Assembly (NCBI GenBank): GCA_946631345.1
Contig: CAMPAA010000030.1
Coordinates: forward strand, 1-19,887
Length of the DNA stretch: 19,887 nt
Source of the DNA: an uncultured Verrucomicrobiota bacterium
GTDB taxonomy: Bacteria; Verrucomicrobiota; Kiritimatiellia; RFP12; UBA1067
Reading direction: 5' to 3'
The position numbers and the translations under genes are program-made. Shown here one piece after another: positions 7,472 through 15,235 of this stretch. Positions within the stretch are counted from its first letter, which is position 1. Each line of letters begins with the position of its first letter. The notes beneath the pieces were generated by a model. It had not been told where the DNA came from and did no database searches. It saw only the letters and a list, made by a program, of their open reading frames with translations.

Positions 7472-8100
7472 CGACTTGGAATGGTCTATGCCCTTAGCGA
7501 TGCCGGAGTGTCTACGAACGAAACGCGTACAACGGATAATGGCATTGATACGATTACGCGAACCTTCGACGGTGCGGACAGATTGACATGACTTGCAATC
7601 CCAGGACAGGGTTACGCACAATGCCTTGCCTATTCCACAAACGGACTTCTGGCTTCGATTTCAAATGGCGATGCGGTTGTCGCATACGATTATTCCCCAG
7701 ACTTGAAGGATGTCGGCTATACGATGGCGTTTGCGGACGGCGGCACTTTTGCAGGCGTGGCGGCTCGCGATCCGTATCGGCGGGACCTTGTCCTGTCCGT
7801 AGCGAATTCGTGCGGCGGCAATACGCACACGCTTGAATATTCCTACGATGCCCTATTGCGACCCATTTCACGCAACACCGACACGTTCGGCTACAACGCA
7901 CGCAGCGAGGTGTGTTCGGCGAACATCGGCGGCAATTCAGAGACGCACGAATACGACTTCATCGGCAACCCTCTCCTTGCTGCATTCAATAGCGTGACGA
8001 ACACTTACACGGCTAACTGCCTAAACCAATACACCTCAATCCTCTGCGCTTCCGCGACTCCGCGTGAGATTTCGCATGATGCAGACGTCACGGGCGGCGG
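7472..8100 (+). pseudogene. Decayed Rhs core remnant (middle of core only)
   Basis: In one frame the translation aligns with the middle of the first Rhs gene: a TRTFDGADRLT segment, TNGLLASISNGDAVVAYDYS, a DPYRRDL segment, YSYDALLRPISRNTDTFGYN, and TANCLNQYTS up to a HDAD segment. A TGA stop at 7589-7591 interrupts it. There is no start codon with a ribosome-binding site, no core end and no tip. Homology stops near 8100, just before the promoter region of the next gene, and this marks the right edge of the Rhs island. It covers the part of the core that the copy at 5843-7017 lacks. The stretch from 7433 to 8192 holds nothing else that I can support. Confidence 0.8.
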
Positions 8101-8123
8101 TGCGCGAAAACGGCATTTTCCGC

Positions 8124-8151
8124 TTGAAAAAAAAAATGGATATGGTATATT
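8124..8151 (+). promoter_or_regulatory. Promoter with A10 run in the spacer, before the secreted multidomain gene
   Basis: TTGAAA at 8124-8129 and TATATT at 8146-8151 are separated by 16 bases, and TGG before the -10 gives an extended -10. Ten consecutive A residues (8127-8136) overlap the -35 and fill the start of the spacer. The leader to the ATG at 8193 is about 35 bases and contains AAAAGGAG. Confidence 0.55.
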
Positions 8152-8192
8152 TATGGGCGTTTTTCTTTTTAAGCATGAAAAGGAGTACGGCG

Positions 8193-11100
8193 ATGGACCG
8201 AAAAATGGCGGCATTCGCGGCGATGGCGCTTGCATTCGCGACGGCGTGTTTCGCGGTCGATGACGTGAATCTGCGCACCTTGGCAGTGACCAACGCCGAC
8301 GGCACGCTCAAGATTCTGTGGCACGGCAACGCGGAATGGTGGAACGCCACCACCGGAGAGCAGGCGGCGTTCGACGGGAACACCGAGACGATGGTCGATC
8401 CGAAGCGCGTGTACTCCCCGACCTGGGTCGGCTACGAGCTTACGGAACCGCGCGTGGTGACGCGCATCCGCCTCTGCGTGCCGTCGCGTACCGACTATGA
8501 GGACCGTCTGCGCTCCTGCCGGTTGGAGGGCGCGAACGAGCCGGACTTCTCCGACGCCATCGTGCTTCTCGACATGCGCAACGCCCTGCCGAAGGGATGG
8601 TTTACCGGTTCGACATACTGGGTGGAGGCACCGGCGCAACAGATGGCGACGCCGCAGGCTTTCAGGTACCTGCGTTTCATCCAGCACAAGAAGGCAACGA
8701 CTTCGGGCGGCGACACGGAGGGCGCATATTACATAGGCAACGTCGCGGAACTGGAGTTCTACGGTCTGGATGCTGAGTCCTACGCCGGATACGAGATGCC
8801 CGCCGCCACCGATGAGGTAAACCTGCGCCTGTACGCCATGCACGATGCGACCGGCGCGCTCGACATCCTCTCCGACAAGACCACGCCCTACGGCGCAGGC
8901 TACGAGTACACGAAAGCGTTCGACTACAAGACGAGCACGTTCTATGACCCAACGACTGTATCGGGCGTATCGCACTATGTGGGCTATGCGCTAACGAGGC
9001 CGATGTCGGTGACGCGCATCCGCTACTGCGGGCGCACCGACGGAAGGGATAGCTCCCTGCGTCTGCGGTCCTGCCGCATCGAGGGTGCGAACGAGCCGGA
9101 CTTCTCCGACGCCGTGCCCCTGCACCTCTGCGCAAAGGCTGTTCCCGCCGACTGGAACAGCCATCCTGGATGGATCGAGGTTGCTCCTGATTGGACCATA
9201 GGCGTAAGTGCGTTCAAGTATCTGCGCCTGGTCGAGCCGGCCGGCAACATGCAGTGCGGCGACGTGTCGGAGCTGGAGTTCTACGGGATGGACGCCGACG
9301 CCATGGCGGCGCGCGTGCTTGCCGACCCGCAGCCGCCGCTTGACTTCGCCGTAAGCCGCGGCGCGTTCCGGACTGTTCCGGCCATCTTCAGCTGGCGGCT
9401 CCAGACGGGCGTGACCGACACCACAATCCTGCGTGCCCCTGGCCTCGGCGGGCCGTGGACGGAGGTCGCACAGCTATCTGGCGCAAACAGCTGGACGGAC
9501 ACCACCGCACAGGCGGGGTCGCTCTTCCACTACAAGGCCATCGCCAACTTCTCCTACAAGGGCGAGGGCTTCTCCGTCACGAACGGCACGCCGCTCTCCT
9601 TCCGCCGCTGGAGGCTCCTTGAGCGCGACCCGGACGACATGACCCATCTGCGCTCCGGAGTGAGCGTGATATACAAGTGCGGAACGAGCTACTGGACGGG
9701 CGGCTCCGTGGCGGGCAGCGTGCTTCTGCCGTTTGACGGCAATGCTGATACAAAGTGCGATGTGGGGAGCGCCTCTCCGCGCACATGCATCGGCGTCGAT
9801 CTCGGCGAACCCGCGCATTTTGCGTACATGCGGCACTACAGCAGCCAGACGTTCGCCAACTCCAACCGCCTGAACGGAATCATGTTCTCCGGCTCGAACA
9901 GCGCCGACTGGAACCAGACAGGAAACTTCACCGACCTCATAGAGCCGCTGAAAATGGTGGATCGGTGGATGTGGTACGAGAGAGAGAGCCTCGACACGGA
10001 AAACACGTACCGCTATTTCTTCCACCACAATCCGAAGAACAACGGCTGGAACAACAACGTGTGGGAGCTTCAGATTTACGGCTGGACGGAATCTGACCTT
10101 GAAAATCTCGCTCTCGGCGTGGAAGGCCTCACCGTGACATATGGCGCGACTCCGTCTGCCACTGTCGCGTGGACGCCAAAGAGTGCATACGGAACCTATA
10201 CCGTCGAACGCAAGGACGATGGTGGCGAATGGACGGCTGTCGCGGAAGGGCTGACCGCCTCCACCACTTCGTGGACCGACACCTCGGTGACTGTTGACGG
10301 CACGCGCTACACCTACCGCGTTAAGACGGTCAACGGCGAGGACGAGGCGTATTCGCTGGACTGCGAGGCGCGTCCGTACACCGTCGGCAACGGCACTGGG
10401 CTGCACGGCGTGTGGAGCGCGCCGTACAGCACGCTCGACGTAGGCGAGTCGGTTGTGCATACGAGGACGGATGCGGCGATCGACTTCGAGAACGCGTCCG
10501 TCGGCGGCGCGACGGAGGGCTTCTTCGTGCGCTGGACTGGCAGGCTGATTGCGCCGTTCGCCGGGATGTACGAGTTCGAGGCTGACGCAGACGATACGCT
10601 AACCCTCTGGATAGACGGCAAGCCCGTGCTCTACCGCAACGCAAACGACGGCACTGCGCAGACGGGATCGATTGAGCTTTCCCAGGGCGAGCACGACATC
10701 GTGGCCACATGGTTCCAGAACGACGGCGACAACCGCTGCCGGCTGTACTGGGGCGGCGCCGTAGCGCGTGCCGTCATACCTTCCACGCAGCTTGTGCCGG
10801 TTGAGCCGGAGGCGATGCCGGAGGAATGGGCCGGCGCGCGGACGTTCAGCAATGCCGCGTCGGTCAGCTATCCCGGCGACGTGAAGTTCAACTCCGACGG
10901 ATCGTTCGACATGGCTTTCGGCGGCGCTGACCTGTACTACTCCGAGAACGGATACAACTTCGTTTGGCGTCCGATCGCTGGCGACTTTGATATCCTTGCG
11001 CGTGTCGAATACCTGAGAGATCTGCAAGGCGGCATCGGTCCGAAGGGCGGCGTGATGGTGCGCGCTGCGCTGGACTACGCATCGCCGTTCGAGGCCTGCA

Positions 11101-11486
11101 TGCTGAAGTGGGAGGGGAGCGCGGCCTACGGTTCGCTCCGCGTAGGCAACAAGCGTTGCACTGCGCGCGGCAACGAACCCACAGACGGCAAGGACATCAT
11201 CAGCGGGCAGGGCGCATGGAAGATATCCGTCGGCAAAGAAGCGGGATGGGTGAGGATCCGCCGCACGGGGAGCGTGATCACATGCAGCTACAGGCAGGAC
11301 AGCGGCGGCCCGTGGACGGACGCGTATCGGCTTGACGATACGGCAGGGGCATATGGCGATACGGTGTACGTTGGGCTGGCGACATCAAGCGCATCGACGG
11401 CCGCAGGCATGATTCCGGGCTACGACTGGCGGTTCTCGAACATACGCATCCGCACCCCGAAGGGTTCGGTTCTTTCCCTGCGCTGA
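8193..11486 (+). CDS. Large secreted multidomain carbohydrate-binding-type protein (discoidin-like, Fn3, PA14, concanavalin-like)
   Basis: A 1097-residue protein. The start at 8193 is preferred because AAAAGGAG (8178-8185) lies seven bases upstream and the product then begins with a signal peptide (MDRKMAAFAAMALAFATACFA, likely cut before VDD). Domains in order, approximate residues: two related discoidin or F5/8C-like repeats at 24-205 and 209-380, sharing RSCR-EGANEPDFSDA and LEFYG; a fibronectin III-like domain at 383-480; a third, diverged discoidin-like domain at 483-645; another Fn3-like domain at 646-735; a PA14 domain at 737-866 (GMYEFEADADDTLTLWIDG); and a concanavalin or DUF1349-like jelly roll from 878 to the end. 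No catalytic domain is apparent. It probably binds glycans outside the cell or at the surface. It ends 59 bases before the heme operon, and no sorting signal is visible at the C-terminus. Confidence 0.85.
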   Translation: MDRKMAAFAAMALAFATACFAVDDVNLRTLAVTNADGTLKILWHGNAEWWNATTGEQAAFDGNTETMVDPKRVYSPTWVGYELTEPRVVTRIRLCVPSRTDYEDRLRSCRLEGANEPDFSDAIVLLDMRNALPKGWFTGSTYWVEAPAQQMATPQAFRYLRFIQHKKATTSGGDTEGAYYIGNVAELEFYGLDAESYAGYEMPAATDEVNLRLYAMHDATGALDILSDKTTPYGAGYEYTKAFDYKTSTFYDPTTVSGVSHYVGYALTRPMSVTRIRYCGRTDGRDSSLRLRSCRIEGANEPDFSDAVPLHLCAKAVPADWNSHPGWIEVAPDWTIGVSAFKYLRLVEPAGNMQCGDVSELEFYGMDADAMAARVLADPQPPLDFAVSRGAFRTVPAIFSWRLQTGVTDTTILRAPGLGGPWTEVAQLSGANSWTDTTAQAGSLFHYKAIANFSYKGEGFSVTNGTPLSFRRWRLLERDPDDMTHLRSGVSVIYKCGTSYWTGGSVAGSVLLPFDGNADTKCDVGSASPRTCIGVDLGEPAHFAYMRHYSSQTFANSNRLNGIMFSGSNSADWNQTGNFTDLIEPLKMVDRWMWYERESLDTENTYRYFFHHNPKNNGWNNNVWELQIYGWTESDLENLALGVEGLTVTYGATPSATVAWTPKSAYGTYTVERKDDGGEWTAVAEGLTASTTSWTDTSVTVDGTRYTYRVKTVNGEDEAYSLDCEARPYTVGNGTGLHGVWSAPYSTLDVGESVVHTRTDAAIDFENASVGGATEGFFVRWTGRLIAPFAGMYEFEADADDTLTLWIDGKPVLYRNANDGTAQTGSIELSQGEHDIVATWFQNDGDNRCRLYWGGAVARAVIPSTQLVPVEPEAMPEEWAGARTFSNAASVSYPGDVKFNSDGSFDMAFGGADLYYSENGYNFVWRPIAGDFDILARVEYLRDLQGGIGPKGGVMVRAALDYASPFEACMLKWEGSAAYGSLRVGNKRCTARGNEPTDGKDIISGQGAWKISVGKEAGWVRIRRTGSVITCSYRQDSGGPWTDAYRLDDTAGAYGDTVYVGLATSSASTAAGMIPGYDWRFSNIRIRTPKGSVLSLR
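8532..8558 (+). repeat. 27-base direct repeat, copy 1, inside the discoidin-like repeats
   Basis: The 27 bases from GCGAACGAG to GACGCC are identical to 9087-9113. They encode the shared ANEPDFSDA segment of the two neighbouring discoidin-like domains and show that these arose by internal duplication. Confidence 0.8.
9087..9113 (+). repeat. 27-base direct repeat, copy 2
   Basis: Identical to 8532-8558, in the same frame and at the same position of the second discoidin-like domain. Confidence 0.8.
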
Positions 11487-11513
11487 TGCCGGCCCTCGCG
11501 TCCATGCTGCGCG

Positions 11514-11525
11514 TTGTGGTATAAT
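11514..11525 (+). promoter_or_regulatory. Extended -10 promoter of the heme-luxS operon
   Basis: TTGTGGTATAAT contains TATAAT at 11520-11525 preceded by TGG, an extended -10. The same 12 bases recur at 16606-16617 before the Tat lipoprotein gene. No good -35 is visible. The first ATG is 20 bases downstream and has no Shine-Dalgarno sequence, so the leader is only about 13 bases long. Confidence 0.6.
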
Positions 11526-11545
11526 TTACGGCATTTCGCGCACGT

Positions 11546-12652
11546 ATGACAAGCATCAGCAAACTGCTTTTCGGCACCGACGAGCCGAACGACGCTCTGC
11601 GCTACGCCCGGCATGTCCATGACAGGCCGGTCGTGGTGTGGAACGTGACGCCCGCGTGCAACCTCGTCTGCGCGCACTGCTACGCCGCAGGCACCGGCGG
11701 CGCGTCGGACATGTTGGATACCGCCGAGGCGAAACGCGTGATCGACGACCTCGCCGCCTGGCAGGTGCCCGTGCTGCTGTTCTCCGGCGGCGAACCGTTC
11801 TGCCGCGCCGACATCCGCGAGCTCTCGGAATACGCCAAGGCCAAGGGCCTGAGAGTGACCTTCTCCACCAACGGAACGCTCATAGACGATGACACCGCCG
11901 ACTGGCTGGCCAGTCTCGGCACCGGCTACGTGGGCATCTCCATCGACGGCACGAGGACCGTTCACGATGCATTCCGCAGGAAGGTTGGTGCGTACGATGC
12001 GAGCCTTGCGGCGATCCGTCGCCTTGTAGCGCGCGGCGTGAAGGTTGGGCTGCGCGTGACGATGACGCGTCGCAACGTAGCGGCGATTCCGGCCATGTTC
12101 GAGCTGATGCGTACCGAGGGCGTTCCGCGCATCTGCCTATACCACCTCGTGTACACTGGCAGAGGCGAGGCCCTTGCGACGGACGATCTCTCGGCCGCCG
12201 AACGCCGCGTCGCGCTCGATACGATCATTGCCGAGACGGAACGCTTGTTCGCCGCCGGATTTCCGGCGGAGGTGCTTACGGTGGACAACCACTGCGACGG
12301 ACCGTATCTCTACATGAAGCGTCCCTCCGAACGGGTCATGGGTCTGCTCCGGCTGAACGGCGGAAACTCGAGCGGGAAGGGTATAGCCTGCATATCGTGG
12401 GATGGCACGGTGTACCCCGACCAGTTCTGGCGGAACCATCCTGTCGGCAACGTGCGTGAGCGGCCGTTTTCCGAGATATGGGGCACCCCGCCGCCAGGTT
12501 CGCTGCTTGACATGCTGCGGAGAAGGAATGTGTTCCTTAAAGGCCGTTGCCGCGACTGTAGGTGGCTGGATGTGTGCGGAGGGAACTTCCGCGCTCGCGG
12601 CGAGGCCGTCACCGGCGATATATGGGGTGAAGACCCAAGCTGCTATCTGTGA
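11546..12652 (+). CDS. ahbC: AhbC/NirJ-type radical SAM enzyme of siroheme-dependent heme synthesis
   Basis: This 368-residue protein matches the AhbC/NirJ family: an ISKLLFGT-x3-NDALRY start, the cluster motif C38-x3-C42-x2-C45 (TPACNLVCAHCYAAG), SGGEPF at 80-85, then CISWDGTVYPDQFW, GNVRERPFSEIW and the auxiliary cluster cysteines C282, C335, C338, C344 and C366. In the alternative heme pathway AhbC converts 12,18-didecarboxysiroheme to Fe-coproporphyrin III by removing acetate side chains; the related NirJ acts in heme d1 synthesis. The C-terminal features and the neighbouring siroheme-forming fusion favour this pathway, but AhbA/AhbB and AhbD are not in the window, so AhbC versus NirJ cannot be settled here. 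It is the first gene after the promoter at 11514-11525. The start at 11546 has no visible ribosome-binding site. The next gene begins eight bases after its stop. Confidence 0.85.
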   Translation: MTSISKLLFGTDEPNDALRYARHVHDRPVVVWNVTPACNLVCAHCYAAGTGGASDMLDTAEAKRVIDDLAAWQVPVLLFSGGEPFCRADIRELSEYAKAKGLRVTFSTNGTLIDDDTADWLASLGTGYVGISIDGTRTVHDAFRRKVGAYDASLAAIRRLVARGVKVGLRVTMTRRNVAAIPAMFELMRTEGVPRICLYHLVYTGRGEALATDDLSAAERRVALDTIIAETERLFAAGFPAEVLTVDNHCDGPYLYMKRPSERVMGLLRLNGGNSSGKGIACISWDGTVYPDQFWRNHPVGNVRERPFSEIWGTPPPGSLLDMLRRRNVFLKGRCRDCRWLDVCGGNFRARGEAVTGDIWGEDPSCYL

Positions 12653-12660
12653 GGAACGGC

Positions 12661-14706
12661 ATGAAAACGATGCGGTGTGGAGCGAGAGGCAGCCGGCTTT
12701 CTGTCATCCAGGCAGAGGGCGGGATTGCGTTCATCGCCGGGCATGTGAGGGGGTTCAGGGCGAAGCTCGTCACCTTCGACACGCCGGGCGACCGCGACGT
12801 CATTACGCCAATCGAGCAGAGCGCCCCTGATTTCTTCACGCGTGACCTCGACGAGGCCGTGCGGATGGGCAGGATAGATTTCGCGCTCCATTCCGCAAAG
12901 GATCTGCCGGAGCCAATGTCCGATGATCTCGACTGGTTTTGGCTGCCATGCCGCGAAGACCCGCGCGATTGCTGGGTTATGCGGAAAGGGACCGGTTCAA
13001 TGGCCGCGCCTGCGACAATAGGCGTATCGAGCGCCCGCCGTGCGGCCTATGCGAAGAAGGTCTATCCCAAAGCTATGCAGCTGCCTGTGCGCGGCCCGAT
13101 AGATTCCCGTCTCAGACAGGTTGCCGAAGGGCGTTTCGACGCCGTGCTGATGGCCATGGCCGGCATAAGGCGGCTGTATCCGGACCTCGCGTGCGACGGT
13201 TTGCCGGTAAGGATCGTCCCGATTCCTCTCGCTGAGCTGACGCCGCCAGACGGGCAGGGTTTCCTTGCCGCCGTGTTCCGCAAGGGTGACGAACGCTTCA
13301 CCGCCATCCGCAGGCAGTTCGTGAAGGCTGTACGGTTCACGAGCGCTGGGGTGGGAAATGCAGGCCTGATTACCATGCGCGGCGCGCAGGATATCGCCGA
13401 GGCCGACGTAGTGCTGGCGGACGCCCTCACCGGGTTTGGCGGTTGGCGGAGCGGCGCTGCCAGATGGATCGACGTAGGCAAGCGATGCGGAGCGCATTCC
13501 ATGAGCCAGGATGAGATTACGCGACTCATCTGCGACGAGGTGCGAAAGGGGCGGCGCGTCGTGCGGCTCAAAGGAGGGGACGCAGGCCTTTTCGGCCGAT
13601 TATCCGAGGAGACGGAAGCGCTCGACGCCCTTGGCGTGCCGTATCTGGTGCGGCCCGGAGTGAGCGCACTGACGGCGGCGACTGCGCCAAATGGCATACT
13701 GCTGACAAAACGCAGAGATGCGCGGGGCTTCTCGGTATCGACTCCGCGCTCGTCCGGTGCAAAGACTCCCAAGGTGTTTTTCATGGCTTCGCGCGTTGCG
13801 GCGGACACGCTAAAGCGCTTCCCGCCCAGTACACCGTACGCCATGATATGGGATGCCGGAGGTCTATACGAACGCGTTGAGACGGGAGTATGCGGAAAGC
13901 CTGCGTCGGCCAATGGCGACCTGCCCGGACTCCTGGTCGTCGGATATGCCGGCAAGCCGCTCAGCCGGAAACGCATACTGCTCACCTGCTCGGCGGCGGT
14001 AATGCCGCGGGCAACGTGCGTTTTCGAGGATCGCGGATGGCGCACGGTGGAATGGCCGATGGTTTCCGTGGAGCCGCGCGCGGAGATCGCGGCTCGCCTG
14101 CGCAGCCTGAAGGAACGGTTTGACGCGATTGTGCTAACGAGTCCGAGCGCCGTGCGGATTTTCTTCAGCGTTTGGCGCGGCGACCGCCGCGACCTGCCGC
14201 AGTTCTGGACGTGCGGCGCGGGCACGAACGCCGAGTTGCGCAGGTACGGGATCGCGAGCGACATCATGCCGACGGAAGACTTCTCGGCGGATGGGCTGAT
14301 ACGGCGGCTGAAACAGGAAGGCACGCGGCTGAAGGGGAAGCGCGTGCTTCGGCTACGCAGCGCCAGAGCAGCGCGGAGCGTGGCGGCGGCGCTTCGCCGG
14401 ATTGGCGCGCTGGTTGAGGACGCCGTTCTCTACGACACGCTGCCTGTACATCATGATGACGCAACCCTGCCGCCGTGCGACGCTGTGTTCTTCGCCAGCG
14501 CAAGCGCCGTGGAGGCGTTCCTCTCCCGGCATGGCGCGGCGGCCCTGTCACGCAAGGAGATATACGTTATAGGCGAGCCGACACGCCGCGCGCTTCCGCC
14601 GCGTTTCCGCAGGCGCGCCATGCTCGCTCCGCTTCAGTCTTCAGAAACCGTCTCCATGGCCGATGCCGTGGAGCCACGCAAACCGAAAACCACGCAACAC
14701 AAATGA
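12661..14706 (+). CDS. HemC (truncated) - uroporphyrinogen III methyltransferase - HemD fusion
   Basis: A 681-residue trifunctional-type protein. Residues 3-220 resemble porphobilinogen deaminase (HemC): RGSRLSVIQAE, HSAKD at 77-81 with the catalytic Asp81, VSSARRAA, and RGPIDSRLR at 144-152. Residues about 223-433 are a SUMT/CobA methyltransferase (SAGVGNAGLITM, VGKRCGAHSMSQDEI, VRLKGGDAGLFGR). Residues about 436-670 are uroporphyrinogen III synthase (TSPSAVRIFF, then KEIYVIGEPTRRAL). Together they would convert porphobilinogen to precorrin-2 on the way to siroheme. The third HemC domain, which contains the Cys that anchors the dipyrromethane cofactor, is missing: the HemC part jumps from GQGFLAAVFRKGDERF directly into SUMT. 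ATG 12661 is preferred over GTG 12649 because GAGGA (12651-12655) lies five bases upstream and the usual HemC start follows. It lies between ahbC and luxS and overlaps luxS by four bases. Confidence 0.87.
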   Translation: MKTMRCGARGSRLSVIQAEGGIAFIAGHVRGFRAKLVTFDTPGDRDVITPIEQSAPDFFTRDLDEAVRMGRIDFALHSAKDLPEPMSDDLDWFWLPCREDPRDCWVMRKGTGSMAAPATIGVSSARRAAYAKKVYPKAMQLPVRGPIDSRLRQVAEGRFDAVLMAMAGIRRLYPDLACDGLPVRIVPIPLAELTPPDGQGFLAAVFRKGDERFTAIRRQFVKAVRFTSAGVGNAGLITMRGAQDIAEADVVLADALTGFGGWRSGAARWIDVGKRCGAHSMSQDEITRLICDEVRKGRRVVRLKGGDAGLFGRLSEETEALDALGVPYLVRPGVSALTAATAPNGILLTKRRDARGFSVSTPRSSGAKTPKVFFMASRVAADTLKRFPPSTPYAMIWDAGGLYERVETGVCGKPASANGDLPGLLVVGYAGKPLSRKRILLTCSAAVMPRATCVFEDRGWRTVEWPMVSVEPRAEIAARLRSLKERFDAIVLTSPSAVRIFFSVWRGDRRDLPQFWTCGAGTNAELRRYGIASDIMPTEDFSADGLIRRLKQEGTRLKGKRVLRLRSARAARSVAAALRRIGALVEDAVLYDTLPVHHDDATLPPCDAVFFASASAVEAFLSRHGAAALSRKEIYVIGEPTRRALPPRFRRRAMLAPLQSSETVSMADAVEPRKPKTTQHK

Positions 14707-15212
14707 AACAGCTGATCGCATCATTCCAGGTAGACCACACCCGCATAGGCTACGGCATTTTCGTGAGCCGCCGGGACGTAGTGAACGGCGCATACGTCAC
14801 AACGTTCGACATCCGCATGAAGAGGCCTAACATCGAACCGGCCATACATCCGAACGCCATGCACACCATCGAGCATGTGGTGGCGACATATCTGCGCAAC
14901 TCGCCGTTCAAGGACCATGTCGTCTACTGGGGGCCTATGGGCTGCCTTACCGGGTTCTACTTCATCACACAGACACCCCATGCCATCACGCCCCGTGAGA
15001 TAGAGAAGCTGATGCGGGCGGCATATCGACACATGGCCAACTACACGGGCGACGTGCCGGGGGCGACGCCGGTCAACTGCGGCAACTATCTGCTGCACGA
15101 CCTGGCAATGGCGAAGTACGAAGCGAAGCGCTTCCTGAAGCAGAAGTGGCGCTTCACCTATCCGCCGGCTAAGCGGATAAAGTCCGGCGACCGCACATTC
15201 TTCGACGCATAG
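14703..15212 (+). CDS. luxS: S-ribosylhomocysteine lyase LuxS
   Basis: At 169 residues this is the usual LuxS length. It shows SFQVDHTRI at the start, the metal-binding H54-x2-E57-H58 in MHTIEH, PMGCLTGFYF with the catalytic Cys81, and a third metal ligand Cys126 in VNCGNYLLHDL. LuxS cleaves S-ribosylhomocysteine to homocysteine and the precursor of autoinducer-2 as part of S-adenosylhomocysteine recycling. The start at 14703 overlaps the stop of the HemC-SUMT-HemD gene (ATGA), so translation is coupled. A longer frame exists upstream but it lies inside the fusion gene. The link to a methyltransferase that releases two S-adenosylhomocysteine per siroheme makes a metabolic role likely. No Pfs nucleosidase gene is seen in the window. 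Confidence 0.93.
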   Translation: MKQLIASFQVDHTRIGYGIFVSRRDVVNGAYVTTFDIRMKRPNIEPAIHPNAMHTIEHVVATYLRNSPFKDHVVYWGPMGCLTGFYFITQTPHAITPREIEKLMRAAYRHMANYTGDVPGATPVNCGNYLLHDLAMAKYEAKRFLKQKWRFTYPPAKRIKSGDRTFFDA

Positions 15213-15235
15213 CCCGCACCCGAAAGGCGCATGCG

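Noticed and set aside
8104..8123. Imperfect hairpin (GCGAAAA...TTTTCCGC) as a terminator
   Set aside because: The stem has a mismatch or bulge and is not followed by a T run on the + strand.
8064..8192. A 43-residue upstream extension of the secreted multidomain protein
   Set aside because: It crosses the promoter, and the ATG at 8193 has both a ribosome-binding site and a signal peptide directly after it.
13062..14324. A 420-codon open frame on the minus strand
   Set aside because: It lies entirely inside the HemC-SUMT-HemD gene, is Arg- and Ser-rich with no domain, and has no plausible neighbours on that strand.
14475..14702. A 76-residue N-terminal extension of LuxS
   Set aside because: The extension lies within the end of the fusion gene, and LuxS families start at the ATG 14703 position.
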